Shown piece after piece: positions 1 through 9,212 of a DNA stretch of 64,000 nucleotides. Within the stretch, counting starts at the first letter, position 1; each line of letters opens with the position of its first letter. The position numbers and the translations under genes were made by a program. The DNA is from Psychromonas ossibalaenae ATCC BAA-1528 (GTDB taxonomy: Bacteria > Pseudomonadota > Gammaproteobacteria > Enterobacterales > Psychromonadaceae), in assembly GCF_000381745.1 (NCBI RefSeq), contig NZ_KB906985.1:24746-88745 (forward strand). The letters run 5' to 3'. A model generated the notes under the pieces. The model was not told the DNA's origin and did not search any database. It saw nothing but the letters and a program-made list of their open reading frames with translations.

Positions 1-774
1 ATCAAAAATCACGATTACACGACTGAGGTCAATAATGTTATTGGTGAATTATTAATCGCAACAAGTTTATTGACCGCAACATTAAAATTTGAAGGCAAAA
101 TTGCAGTACAGCTTCAGGGTGACGGCCCCTTGAATCTGGCTGTCATTAATGCCAATCAGGATTTAGAACTTCGCGGTACCGCGCGTGTTGAAGGTGAAAC
201 GACAGGGCTTTCATTCAAACAGTTAGTTGGTAAAGGCCACCTGATGATTACCATCACCCCGGATGACGGCGAACGCTACCAGGGAATTGTTGCATTAGAA
301 AAAGATTCTCTCAGTGAATGCTTAGAAGATTATTTTGAACAATCAGAACAGTTAGCCACGCGTATTATTTTACATGCCGACAGCAAAGGAAAAACCTTAG
401 CCGCCGGTTTGTTTTTACAGACATTACCCGCTGTTGATGAAAACCATGAAGATGACTTTGCTCATGTTTGCGCTTTAGCATCAACAGTCAAAGAAAATGA
501 ATTATATTCATTAGAACGCGATGAGCTGCTCTACCGCCTCTACCATCAAGAAAAGGTACGTTTGTTTGAAGCTCAGCCGATCAGCTTCAAATGCAGCTGT
601 TCAAAGGAACGCTGTTTAACGTCTCTTGCTTCAATCGCTCAGCAGGAAATTTTAGATCTATTACAGGAACGAGGTGCCATCGACATGCATTGTGAATATT
701 GTGCAAGCGATTATCGCTTTGAAATTGATGACCTGAAGATATTGTTAAATATTCAACACAACACTCAGCATTAA
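1..774 (+). CDS. hslO: Hsp33 redox-regulated chaperone, 5' end outside window
   Basis: Holdase chaperone of the cytoplasm that is switched on by oxidation. The reading frame is open from base 1 and already matches Hsp33 before the TTG at 70 (GELLIATSLLTATLKFEG), so the true start lies upstream and the TTG is not the start. The C-terminal redox switch is intact: a CSC pair (CSCSKERC) followed by CEYC, the four zinc-binding cysteines. The following gene is pckA, a neighbour pairing known from enterics and vibrios. Identification is firm; only the N-terminus is missing because of the window edge. Confidence 0.95.
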   Translation: MKNHDYTTEVNNVIGELLIATSLLTATLKFEGKIAVQLQGDGPLNLAVINANQDLELRGTARVEGETTGLSFKQLVGKGHLMITITPDDGERYQGIVALEKDSLSECLEDYFEQSEQLATRIILHADSKGKTLAAGLFLQTLPAVDENHEDDFAHVCALASTVKENELYSLERDELLYRLYHQEKVRLFEAQPISFKCSCSKERCLTSLASIAQQEILDLLQERGAIDMHCEYCASDYRFEIDDLKILLNIQHNTQH

Positions 775-814
775 CAAAACAGCAGCAAACACACAGTAAA
801 TTTACAATAATCGT

Positions 815-853
815 AGAGTCTTCACATTCCTGATGTAAAGACTCTTTTTTTTT
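815..853 (+). terminator. Intrinsic terminator of hslO
   Basis: Perfect 8-bp arms AGAGTCTT/AAGACTCT, extendable by about three pairs with one mismatch, followed by eight T residues. It lies about 40 bp after the hslO stop. Confidence 0.85.
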
Positions 854-976
854 AACTTTTATTTCATAGTTTGAACTAGATCTCCCACATATTTTCTTAA
901 TTCCCCTACCCTGAAGACTGAACTTTCATTTAATACTTAATCAATGAAATTTCAACCACTTAAGAGGAACTGATAT

Positions 977-2608
977 ATGACACTAGCGAAAACACTATCC
1001 ACAGATAAGTTAAGCACATATGGCATCACAGGCGTTTCTGAAGTTGTGTACAACCCAAGTTACGAGACTCTTTTTGAAGAAGAGATGTCACCTGACTTAA
1101 CCGGTTTTGAAAAAGGAATTATTACAGAAAACGGCACAGTTGCCGTTGACACAGGCATATTTACCGGCCGCTCCCCCAAAGACAAATATATCGTTAAAGA
1201 CGATACCACACGCGACACTATCTGGTGGTCTGATCAAGGTAAAAACGATAATAAAGCTATCGAACCGTCAACCTGGAGTCATTTAAAAGAACTAGTTACA
1301 ACAGAATTGTCCAATAAACGTCTATTTGTTATTGATGCGTTTTGCGGCACCAATAAAAATTCGCGCTTAAAAGTACGTTTTATCATGGAAGTAGCATGGC
1401 AGGCACACTTTGTAACTAACATGTTTATTCGTCCATCTGACGATGAACTAATTGATTTTGAACCAGATTTTGTAGTAATGAACGGCTCAAAAACCACCAA
1501 TCCTGAATGGCAGGCACAAGGTTTAAACTCTGAAAACTTTGTTGCCTTTAATCTGACAGAAAAAATACAGGTAATCGGTGGAACATGGTACGGCGGCGAA
1601 ATGAAGAAAGGTTTGTTCTCAGTAATGAACTACCTGCTGCCTCTAAACGGCATGGCATCCATGCATTGTTCAGCAAACATGGGTAAAGGCGGCGATACCG
1701 CTATTTTCTTTGGTCTGTCAGGTACTGGTAAAACCACTTTATCAACGGACTCAAAGCGCGCTCTGATCGGTGATGATGAACATGGCTGGGATGACGACGG
1801 TGTATTTAACTTTGAAGGCGGCTGTTACGCTAAAACCATTCGTTTAAGTGCTGAGGCTGAGCCGGACATTTATGGTGCGATTAAGCGTGATGCCCTGCTG
1901 GAAAATGTGGTGGTCAATGCTGATGGTATTGTTGATTATGATGATGCCAGCAAAACAGAAAATGCACGTGTTTCCTATCCAATCCACCATATTGAAAATA
2001 TTGTACAACCTATCTCTAAAGGCGGTCATGCACAGAAAGTTATTTTCTTAACAGCAGATGCATTTGGTGTTTTACCACCTGTTTCTAAACTGACTAAAGC
2101 GCAGACGCAGTACCATTTCTTATCGGGTTTCACGGCTAAACTTGCCGGTACAGAGCGTGGTATTACGGAGCCTACACCAACTTTCTCTGCATGTTTCGGG
2201 GCGGCGTTCTTAAGTCTGCATCCGACACAATATGCAGAGCAGTTAGTAAAACGCATGGAAGCCTGCGGAGCAGAGGCTTACCTGGTAAATACCGGCTGGA
2301 ACGGCTCAGGTAAACGTATCTCAATTCAGGATACACGCGGCATCATTGATGCGATCTTAGACGGATCAATTGAAAATGCACAAACTAAGCAGATCCCGTA
2401 CTTTAATCTGGAGGTACCGTTAGCGTTACCGGGTGTTGACAGCGACATTCTAGATCCACGCGATACCTATACATCAGCAGCTGAATGGGAAACTAAAGCT
2501 GAAGAGTTAGCGAACCTGTTCATCAATAACTTTGAGCGCTACACTGATAAAGAAGAAGGTCAGGCATTAGTTGAAGCTGGACCACAATTAGCAGTAGAAA
2601 CCGCTTAA
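977..2608 (+). CDS. pckA: Phosphoenolpyruvate carboxykinase (ATP)
   Basis: Converts oxaloacetate and ATP to PEP, CO2 and ADP in gluconeogenesis (or the reverse in fermentation). At 543 aa it has the usual length. Visible motifs: the N-terminal [11 protein letters not shown] block, a P-loop/kinase-1a [11 protein letters not shown], the metal-binding IGDDEHGW block, and the C-terminal [11 protein letters not shown] region. The ATG at 977 has an AGAGGAAC Shine-Dalgarno about 9 bp upstream. It is monocistronic, between the hslO terminator and its own. Catalytic residues appear intact. Confidence 0.97.
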   Translation: MTLAKTLSTDKLSTYGITGVSEVVYNPSYETLFEEEMSPDLTGFEKGIITENGTVAVDTGIFTGRSPKDKYIVKDDTTRDTIWWSDQGKNDNKAIEPSTWSHLKELVTTELSNKRLFVIDAFCGTNKNSRLKVRFIMEVAWQAHFVTNMFIRPSDDELIDFEPDFVVMNGSKTTNPEWQAQGLNSENFVAFNLTEKIQVIGGTWYGGEMKKGLFSVMNYLLPLNGMASMHCSANMGKGGDTAIFFGLSGTGKTTLSTDSKRALIGDDEHGWDDDGVFNFEGGCYAKTIRLSAEAEPDIYGAIKRDALLENVVVNADGIVDYDDASKTENARVSYPIHHIENIVQPISKGGHAQKVIFLTADAFGVLPPVSKLTKAQTQYHFLSGFTAKLAGTERGITEPTPTFSACFGAAFLSLHPTQYAEQLVKRMEACGAEAYLVNTGWNGSGKRISIQDTRGIIDAILDGSIENAQTKQIPYFNLEVPLALPGVDSDILDPRDTYTSAAEWETKAEELANLFINNFERYTDKEEGQALVEAGPQLAVETA

Positions 2609-2640
2609 CTTAACTGGTTATTTAATTAAGCAGTCAAAAT

Positions 2641-2677
2641 AAAGCCGTAGGAATTAATACTTCTACGGCTTTTTCTT
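2641..2677. terminator. Bidirectional terminator between pckA and the EamA gene
   Basis: Arms AAAGCCGTAG/CTACGGCTTT with a T-rich run to the right and an A-rich run to the left, so it can serve pckA on the + strand and the convergent transporter gene on the - strand. Confidence 0.8.
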
Positions 2678-3589
2678 TTAGCTGTCTTTACTCTGATCGG
2701 AAAGAGAAGCATAAAGCGTTACCAGCACAATCAGTAAAGCACCTAGATACTGGTACCAAAGCAGGGCCTCTCCTAAAAAAATCATCGCAAATAAGATACC
2801 GAATAAAGGCTCAGAGCCCATTAATACCGATACATTGCTTGCTGAAGTTTTAGAAAGTGCATAATTTTGCGCAAAAAAAGCAAAGATAGTACAAAACAAA
2901 ACCAGATAAAGCGTTAACCACCAGAACTGCGCTTCATTAGGTAATTCAGGAATACCCCCGTTATTAGACAGCAGAAGTACAAATAAAGCACCAAAGCCGA
3001 TAATCCCCGACTGCAGCATGGTTAAACTGAGTATCGGCAACCCTCTGCCCTGCATCAGTTTTTTAGTGTAAACTACCATAAATGCACGCAGAACAGCAGC
3101 CAGCAGAATCAGCATATCTCCTTTATTAAAACTTAAGGAAAATCCCGATTTTACTGTCAATAGAAGAACACCGCTAAAAGCCAAAGTGCACAAAACAAAC
3201 AGCTTTTTGTCCGGCTTGGTTCTAAAAGCAAACCATTCAACAAACGGTGTCATAATCACACACAGGCTGACTAAAACCACTGCGTTAGAAGCACTGGTAT
3301 TTAAAACACCGAATGCTTCAGTAGTGAATATTAACAACAGCAGAATACCACTAGGTACAGCAATCCAGGCATTCTTAGTTTTACCTTTTTTGTAGTCACT
3401 AATAAAAACGGGTAATAACAAAAAAAATGTAAGCAGAAAGCGAACTGCCAGAAAGGCCGTAACAGAAATAAAAGCTAACGCCTGCTTGCTGACACCGTAA
3501 CTTGTACCCCAAAATACAGCGACTAAAATCAGCATCAATTCTGCTTTAGGTAAACGAACAAACTGTTGCGGCAGATAAAGTGACTTCAT
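2678..3589 (-). CDS. EamA (DMT) family inner-membrane transporter
   Basis: Drug/metabolite-transporter superfamily carrier of 303 aa with about ten hydrophobic segments in two repeats, the usual size for the family. Characteristic pieces are AVFWGTSYGVSKQAL near the N-terminus and SVLMGSEPLFGILFAMIFLGE in the second repeat. The substrate cannot be told from sequence; homologues export amino acids, metabolites or drugs. It is divergent from a LysR gene across about 105 bp, an arrangement in which the LysR protein usually controls the transporter. The start ATG at 3589 has an AAGGAAAAAA tract upstream. Confidence 0.85.
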   Translation of the reverse strand: MKSLYLPQQFVRLPKAELMLILVAVFWGTSYGVSKQALAFISVTAFLAVRFLLTFFLLLPVFISDYKKGKTKNAWIAVPSGILLLLIFTTEAFGVLNTSASNAVVLVSLCVIMTPFVEWFAFRTKPDKKLFVLCTLAFSGVLLLTVKSGFSLSFNKGDMLILLAAVLRAFMVVYTKKLMQGRGLPILSLTMLQSGIIGFGALFVLLLSNNGGIPELPNEAQFWWLTLYLVLFCTIFAFFAQNYALSKTSASNVSVLMGSEPLFGILFAMIFLGEALLWYQYLGALLIVLVTLYASLSDQSKDS

Positions 3590-3695
3590 TTTTTTCCTTA
3601 GCAGTAAATAGAAAACAAGCTGTTACCTGTTTTTATATGCTAATTCATATACCATAGGTTGATAATAGACAGATTTGTAATAGGACTTATTCCCA

Positions 3696-4610
3696 GTGGA
3701 CATCAATAGAGTTATCCCGTTAATGCCTGATATGGCAGTATTTGTTACCGTAGTTGATACCGGAAACTTCACTAAAGCGGCCGCATTACTGGGTGTTACC
3801 CCGTCTGCTGTCAGCCGTCAGATAGGTCGTTTAGAAGAAGCGTTAGCGGTTAAATTATTAATCCGCACCACACGCAAGCTAGCATTAACCGACCCGGGAA
3901 AAGTGACTTATGATTATTGTAAACAGATGTACGAATCGGCCCAGGAAGCCGTTCAGGTGTCTAGCTCAGCGGCTTCCAGCCCGGCTGGAACATTGCGTGT
4001 ATCAGCTCCAAAAGCTCTAGCCAATCAATTACTTAAACCTTTTATTAGACCATTCTTAGCTTTATACCCGGATATACAACTGCAGTTAAAAGCAACCGAC
4101 AGATTCATCGATCCGGTGCACGACAACATCGATATCATATTCCATATTACCGAACAGCCGATTGAAGGGTTAATAAACAAAGTCGTTGGCCGGGTTAATC
4201 AGCTGCTTTGCGCCAGCCCTGAATATCTGGAACAGTACGGCACTCCTTTACTGCCCTTGGACTTAACAGCTCATAATTGCATTTATCTGGGAGAAACTGT
4301 CAGTGACAGGCGCTGGAAGTTTATTCGAGAAGGCCACAGTGCAACGGTAAATGTAAGCGGCAGCTACGCAGTAAACCACAGTGATATGCGCCTTGATGCA
4401 TTGACTAACGGACTAGGGATCGGTTTTTTACCGGATTTTGTAGCACAACAGGCTATTTCTGATGGTTCACTGATAGAAGTACTCGATCAGTGGCAGATCA
4501 CCGGCAATTATCAAGGAGATATCTGCATGCAGTACGCCCAGTCAAAATTTTTACCTAAAGCCAACCGGGTTTTTATTGATTACGTCAGTCAGCAGCTGAC
4601 CAGCCGCTGA
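3696..4610 (+). CDS. LysR family transcriptional regulator
   Basis: 304-aa LysR regulator. The N-terminal winged HTH is clear (FVTVVDTGNFTKAAALLGV, then SAVSRQIGRLEE and RTTRKLALTD), followed by the effector-binding domain with the LLCASPEYLEQYG block. The listed start is GTG at 3696; an in-frame ATG at 3723 is a credible alternative, since the HTH begins just after it. Probably regulates the divergent EamA transporter gene. No effector can be inferred. Confidence 0.88.
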   Translation: MDINRVIPLMPDMAVFVTVVDTGNFTKAAALLGVTPSAVSRQIGRLEEALAVKLLIRTTRKLALTDPGKVTYDYCKQMYESAQEAVQVSSSAASSPAGTLRVSAPKALANQLLKPFIRPFLALYPDIQLQLKATDRFIDPVHDNIDIIFHITEQPIEGLINKVVGRVNQLLCASPEYLEQYGTPLLPLDLTAHNCIYLGETVSDRRWKFIREGHSATVNVSGSYAVNHSDMRLDALTNGLGIGFLPDFVAQQAISDGSLIEVLDQWQITGNYQGDICMQYAQSKFLPKANRVFIDYVSQQLTSR

Positions 4611-4619
4611 CAATATTTG

Positions 4620-5708
4620 TTAAACCTGCAGATGACTAAGCAGGTGCTTAACTAACTGCTGCGCACCATCTTCACAGAGCTGCGACCGCGGATAATCTGA
4701 AACATTTAACTTTTCAATTACTTCGGCTAAATGCTGTCCCTGCAGCAGCTCAATATGCACTTCGCTAAAAGGCACTCGTGATACTAAAAACGCATTAAGA
4801 AAAGGTGTTTCCGGCCAGTCGGAACGTTCTAAACTTATCACTCTTACCCTCTTGTACAGGGCTACTGCTGCTATTTCACAATAGGTGCCGTAACCAGGTT
4901 TGGTTAAAATCAGATCGCAGCTGCCGATCAGCTGCAGAAACGACATATTCACATCACTCACCTGGGTCATATCTGCACGAAGCTGGTTTTCCGGTTGATC
5001 CACCAGCCAGTGCCAGCCGGGAATAACAGGCCAGTTTTTAAGGTCTAAAGACATAGGTAGACCGCCTAAAGCCACTAAAGCCACTTTCTCTGTTCCTAAC
5101 GGCAGCGACTGCAGGAGATCCTGGCGCTGATCCTGCGGAATACTGTTAATACTGGCGATATTGATTTCATCAGTATTTGCCAGCGGCACAGAGGGAAGCG
5201 GTTTATAGTTATAATCTACGTTTTTATACACACAGAGCATCTTTTCATAAACGGCCTGTGTATCAGGCAGCTCTGCATTCAGACAGTAACGCTCATAAAT
5301 CTGTGCCCAGTTAAAAGGGGCCACAGATGCGCAGGGAATATTCAACTGTATAGCGGCATCCAGAGTGACCGGAGAAATATTACTGATCACACAGTCTGGT
5401 TTAATACATTTTAAAATTTCTACCTCTTCACTAACTGCCTGCTGCCAGTTATCAAAGAGGTGCTGATATTTGAGCCTGCTGTTGTGCACATCTATCTTTA
5501 TAGGAGAATCCATCAGCATACCAAAATCATTACCCGCTTCTATATGAGTAAATGGACCGGAAAGACGAGAATCCAGATAACTTCTCGGCAGTAAGCTGAG
5601 TACTGTAATTTGTACTTCAGGAAAATCCTGCATCAAGCATTCAATAACTGAGGTGGAGATAGCACCATGGCCGAATCCATGTGCGCTAATAGAAAAACAA
5701 AGATGCAT
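4620..5708 (-). CDS. Glycosyltransferase-like protein (GT-B fold, MurG/arabinokinase-N-like)
   Basis: 362-aa protein that looks like a nucleotide-sugar-dependent glycosyltransferase of the GT-B fold. The N-terminus has FSISAHGFGHGAISTSVI, typical of the first Rossmann half. The C-terminal half has LILTKPGYGTYCEIAAVAL followed by ISLERSDWPETPFLNAFL, resembling the donor-binding segment of MurG-like enzymes and of the N-terminal half of plant L-arabinokinases. No signal peptide is visible. Donor, acceptor and pathway are unknown, and it stands alone. A structured repeat begins about 28 bp upstream of its start. Confidence 0.65.
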   Translation of the reverse strand: MHLCFSISAHGFGHGAISTSVIECLMQDFPEVQITVLSLLPRSYLDSRLSGPFTHIEAGNDFGMLMDSPIKIDVHNSRLKYQHLFDNWQQAVSEEVEILKCIKPDCVISNISPVTLDAAIQLNIPCASVAPFNWAQIYERYCLNAELPDTQAVYEKMLCVYKNVDYNYKPLPSVPLANTDEINIASINSIPQDQRQDLLQSLPLGTEKVALVALGGLPMSLDLKNWPVIPGWHWLVDQPENQLRADMTQVSDVNMSFLQLIGSCDLILTKPGYGTYCEIAAVALYKRVRVISLERSDWPETPFLNAFLVSRVPFSEVHIELLQGQHLAEVIEKLNVSDYPRSQLCEDGAQQLVKHLLSHLQV

Positions 5709-5736
5709 ATTTTCAGTCTCTTAAAGAAAATAAAGA

Positions 5737-6003
5737 TTATACCCAAGCTACTTGAAGATGCAGGAATCAGCCAGTTGAGAGGTGACCATACTTAAGGCAT
5801 GAAGTTGAAGGTTTAGTCATTCTAAATCAATGCTTCATAACGCAGAAGATGGTTGCCTCTCTCCAGGCCCTACGGGAGGCTCACTCGGATGCCGGCTCTG
5901 CGTTACAACACTTGAAAAGGGAATGCCATTCTCTTCATGTTGTGCCTTAACCTGGCATCCGAGCGAGCCTCTGAATCTTCATCTTCAAATAGTTTGGGTA
6001 TAA
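5737..6003. repeat. Structured intergenic repeat element, copy A (267 bp)
   Basis: Bounded by 24-bp terminal inverted repeats (5737-5760 and 5980-6003, 22 of 24 positions pair; each begins TTATACCCAA). Inside is a second inverted repeat, 5876-5893 with 5954-5971 (17 of 18 pairs), and a small inner stem ACAACA/TGTTGT (5905-5910/5938-5943). A related copy lies at 60775-61005. The shared core includes CCCTACGGG and GAAAAGGGA. No transposase is encoded, so it is either a MITE-like non-autonomous element or a spread RNA-forming unit. The ORFs crossing it are not credible. Confidence 0.8.
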
Positions 6004-6187
6004 GTTATAACAAATATAAGCAGTGCGGGACAGCGGATAACCAATTATTAACACAGCTTTACAAACTGCATAGCCAAGACTTCCGGTAGGAGCAGGTTTA
6101 AAACATCTCTGCTGGATGATCTTCTTTGATTGCTCTGTTATAACACTCATTATAAAATCAATAATAAATATTAATTGGAGTTGTATT

Positions 6188-7177
6188 ATGAAAGTTGCAA
6201 TGTTTAGCGCGCGCACTTATGACATTAACCATTTCAATCCGCTTATCGATAGTCAGAATGTTCAGATAAAATATTTCGATACTCAGCTGGATATTCATAC
6301 CTGTCAACTGGCACAAGGTTATGATGCCGTTTGCGCTTTCGTAAACGATGATCTGTCCGCACCGGTATTGATAGAGCTGGCTAAACTCGGCATTAAAGTG
6401 ATTGTTATGCGCTGTGCAGGTTTCAACAATGTAGATGTTGAAGCCGGCAAAAATCTGGGTTTAACGGTAATGCGGGTACCGGCTTATTCACCGGAAGCTG
6501 TTGCCGAGCATGCTGTTGCTTTAATGATGACCCTTAACCGTCGTATTCATAAAGCTTACCAGCGTACTCGCGATGCAAATTTCTCACTGCAGGGGTTAGT
6601 CGGGTTTAATATGTTTGGTAAGACAGTCGGTATTATCGGTACAGGTAAAATAGGTCTTGCGGCAATGCGCATTCTCAAGGGCTTTGGCTGTAAGCTGCTG
6701 GCATTCGACCCTTACCCTTCAGATCAAGCCATTGAACTGGGGGCGGAATATGTTTCAGCTGAACAGTTATTTGAACAAAGCGATATTATCAGCCTGCACT
6801 GTCCGTTGACCAAAGAAAATCACCACCTTCTTAATAATGACTCATTTGAAAAAATGAAAGACGGTGTGATGGTAGTTAATACCAGCCGCGGTGCACTACT
6901 CAATGCCACGGATGCGATTGTAGCCTTAAAAGCGGGAAAAATCGGCGCGTTAGGCTTAGATGTTTACGAAGAAGAAGATTCATTATTCTTTGGCGACCAT
7001 TCTGATGAGATCATCGGCGATGATGTATTCCGCCGTCTGTCAGCCTGTCACAACGTAATATTTACCGGTCACCAGGCCTTCTTAACTAAAGAAGCATTAA
7101 CCAGTATTGCACAAACCACACTGGATAACTTACAAAGTTTTGCCAGCGGCTGCAGTAACGGCAATGAAGTAAATTAA
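6188..7177 (+). CDS. ldhA: D-lactate dehydrogenase (fermentative, NAD-dependent)
   Basis: Reduces pyruvate to D-lactate with NADH. Starting at ATG 6188 gives 329 aa, the typical LdhA length, with TTGGAG upstream; an upstream in-frame ATG at 6116 would add 24 unrelated residues. The N-terminal MKVAMFSARTYDINHFN block is characteristic. The NAD-binding GIIGTGKIGLAAMRIL is present, as are the catalytic Arg in NTSRGALLN, Glu in GLDVYEEE and His in FTGHQAFLT. It is monocistronic and followed by a hairpin. Confidence 0.96.
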   Translation: MKVAMFSARTYDINHFNPLIDSQNVQIKYFDTQLDIHTCQLAQGYDAVCAFVNDDLSAPVLIELAKLGIKVIVMRCAGFNNVDVEAGKNLGLTVMRVPAYSPEAVAEHAVALMMTLNRRIHKAYQRTRDANFSLQGLVGFNMFGKTVGIIGTGKIGLAAMRILKGFGCKLLAFDPYPSDQAIELGAEYVSAEQLFEQSDIISLHCPLTKENHHLLNNDSFEKMKDGVMVVNTSRGALLNATDAIVALKAGKIGALGLDVYEEEDSLFFGDHSDEIIGDDVFRRLSACHNVIFTGHQAFLTKEALTSIAQTTLDNLQSFASGCSNGNEVN

Positions 7178-7194
7178 AAACAAAGAAACAATAC

Positions 7195-7220
7195 AACGCC
7201 GCTTTATTGCGGCGTTATTA
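7195..7220 (+). terminator. Terminator of ldhA
   Basis: GC-rich stem AACGCCGC/GCGGCGTT with a 6-base loop, 18 bp after the stop. The following tract is T/A mixed (ATTATAATTATT), so it is a weaker terminator. Confidence 0.65.
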
Positions 7221-7237
7221 TAATTATTGGAAGTTCT

Positions 7238-8170
7238 CTAACTGACACTTTTTTGTATTTTTTGACAGACAGCTTCCGCTAGCTGGTGACTGGCTAGATT
7301 ACGCTCCGCGACTGACTGCTTTAATTTTCCGGCCTTCACTACGCTTATCCAGTCTTCAATCATGCCGGTGAAACCTTTTGCGCTGAGCATAGGTCTCCAG
7401 TCCTGCAGACGAATTATTGTCTCCTGATTATCCTGCAGACATCTACCGCTGACAAACGAATCAAATTCATAAGCTCGGTTTGCAAAGCTTACACAAACCC
7501 GCTCATTAGTTATGCCGTATAAGCGGTTCATCGATGCTTCAAGGATTGTATTTCCCAGCTGCCAGTGCACATCTACTCTTGCCAGCTGTTCACCTTGAAA
7601 CTGACTGCCCAGCTGCAGACCATCAAGATTACTTTTTGCACCTATATTGACACTGTCTAATGGGTGAATAAAATCATCAAACACAAAAGTACGAATATCT
7701 CCGGGTAAATTATGGCGGTTTTTCTCCCAGCGTAATGATAATAAAAGCGACTCAGAAGAGCTGCTGTGCACGTTCGGAAAATACTGATTATACAAAGGAA
7801 TAAAACGGCGGTTAAAACCCATATACAAAGGCAGACGATGCTTTTCTGCTAGTTCGTAAAGTTTCTCACAATCGAACGCATTATCAGCCAGCGGTTTATC
7901 AACAAAAACCGGCAGCCCCTGGCGTAGAAAATATGCACATATTTCAGGATGCGAAACCGTACTGCTGTGGATCATCACCGCATCAATATTCACTTTATTT
8001 AACTGCCGGTAATCCTGGTAGACCTCCTTAATACGATACTGCAGCGCCAGCTGCTGAAGCCTGTTTTTATTTCGAGTACAAAAAACTAACTCAATACCTT
8101 TCAATTGAGTAAGAATAGGTAAGTAGGCTTTTTGGGCAATATCACCAATGCCGATGATCGCAATTCTCAT
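7238..8170 (-). CDS. Gfo/Idh/MocA family oxidoreductase, MviM-like
   Basis: 310-aa NAD(P)-dependent oxidoreductase-fold protein. The N-terminal Rossmann motif is IIGIGDIAQKAYLPIL. MHSSTVSHPEI, VFVDKPLADN (the catalytic-lysine EKP-type motif) and MGFNRRFIPLY follow in the same order as in the enteric MviM/YceM subgroup. The substrate is unknown; family members act on sugars and related polyols. Divergent from a TetR gene, which may control it. MviM is the closest subgroup by recall, not by alignment. Confidence 0.8.
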   Translation of the reverse strand: MRIAIIGIGDIAQKAYLPILTQLKGIELVFCTRNKNRLQQLALQYRIKEVYQDYRQLNKVNIDAVMIHSSTVSHPEICAYFLRQGLPVFVDKPLADNAFDCEKLYELAEKHRLPLYMGFNRRFIPLYNQYFPNVHSSSSESLLLSLRWEKNRHNLPGDIRTFVFDDFIHPLDSVNIGAKSNLDGLQLGSQFQGEQLARVDVHWQLGNTILEASMNRLYGITNERVCVSFANRAYEFDSFVSGRCLQDNQETIIRLQDWRPMLSAKGFTGMIEDWISVVKAGKLKQSVAERNLASHQLAEAVCQKIQKSVS

Positions 8171-8254
8171 TTTTCAGACCTTTTATATTAAATACATAAA
8201 GCTTATTACAGAGCGCAGCTTATACAAAATATTAATGCTAATTAGATATAACAA

Positions 8255-8288
8255 TCGGTCTACATTGCTTGAGCAGACAAAATAGTCT
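8255..8288. promoter_or_regulatory. Candidate TetR operator region between MviM-like gene and TetR gene
   Basis: The divergent promoter region holds an inverted repeat AGAC-N6-GTCT at 8275-8288 and a second GTCTAC about 30 bp before it. Repeated GTCT/AGAC half-sites just upstream of a TetR gene suggest self-regulation. This is inferred from position and symmetry only. Confidence 0.35.
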
Positions 8289-8328
8289 ACTTTGATCGAT
8301 ACCTAACACTTAGTTTCAGGAAATGGAT

Positions 8329-8904
8329 ATGAACAGTAAAAAACGCAGCATTATTGAATCAGCATTTAAGCTGTTTTATAACAAAGGCATACATGCAGTT
8401 GGCATTAATGAAATAATTAAAACCGCGAATGTCGCGAAGAAAACGCTGTATAACCATTTTGAGAGTAAAGATGAACTAATCTTAGCGACTCTCGAATACC
8501 GAGATCAGCTCTATATGAGCTGGTTAACTGAGTCGCTGGATAAAGCAGAACTGGGCAAAGATGCTCTGTTAGTACTTTTTGAGGCATTAGATGACTGGCT
8601 TAATGGGCGGGCAAAAGCTTTGGGTCCGTTTAAAGGCTGCTACTTTATTAATACTTGCGCTGAATATGGTGATGTTAATAAGCAGATCTACCTCGCATGT
8701 AAAGAACATAAAGACAATATTAAAGCGCTGATACAAGTTCATGTGGATTCGTTTGAAGCAAATGCGCAAAAAAATGCTCTATTGGTAGAAACCATCTGCC
8801 TGCTCAAAGAAGGGGTAATCACCACTGCGCTAGTACAGAAAGAGTCAACAAGTGCACAGAATGCCGGCGCATGCCTGGAAAACCTATTAAGATTCAAACG
8901 CTGA
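8329..8904 (+). CDS. TetR/AcrR family transcriptional regulator
   Basis: 191-aa TetR-type repressor. The N-terminal HTH is clear: IIESAFKLFYNKGIHAVGINEI followed by ANVAKKTLYNHFESKDEL. The C-terminal ligand domain has LGPFKGCYFINTCAEYGD, typical of a TetR subgroup that senses small organic molecules. Two starts are possible, ATG 8323 and ATG 8329; the AGGA at 8318 is too close to the first but correctly spaced for the second, so 8329 is chosen. It probably represses the divergent MviM-like gene or itself. Confidence 0.85.
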   Translation: MNSKKRSIIESAFKLFYNKGIHAVGINEIIKTANVAKKTLYNHFESKDELILATLEYRDQLYMSWLTESLDKAELGKDALLVLFEALDDWLNGRAKALGPFKGCYFINTCAEYGDVNKQIYLACKEHKDNIKALIQVHVDSFEANAQKNALLVETICLLKEGVITTALVQKESTSAQNAGACLENLLRFKR

Positions 8905-9212
8905 TATAGAGTCGTTAGGCACTGTTGTTCGCTTAGCTAACGATTAAAGCTGAGCGTTATCTCCTTAGTACTGTTATTCACACCACCAAGCCAAGATAAA
9001 ATCAACAACAACTTAACTTAAAGTCATTACCAAAGAAAAAACAAGCAAATTTAAAAACAGAAATACTCCTTATATTCTACATTACAGCTATCAGAACAAC
9101 AGATTAAATAAAAAAACATTACTAAAAACGTAATAATAACTACAATTTTATCTGATATAAAAAAGGTGATTAAAAACTATAGTAGCCTCGATTAACTAAA
9201 AGGATATTTATT
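8905..9212. other. Intergenic region, AT-rich
   Basis: No credible ORF. An imperfect hairpin (CGCTTAGCT / AGCTGAGCG, 8930-8956) follows the TetR gene without a T-run. The rest is AT-rich leader of the next gene, ending in an AAAGGATATTT ribosome-binding site. Confidence 0.5.

Noticed and set aside
5947..6216. 89-aa minus-strand ORF
   Set aside because: Overlaps the structured repeat and the ldhA leader and start; no family content.
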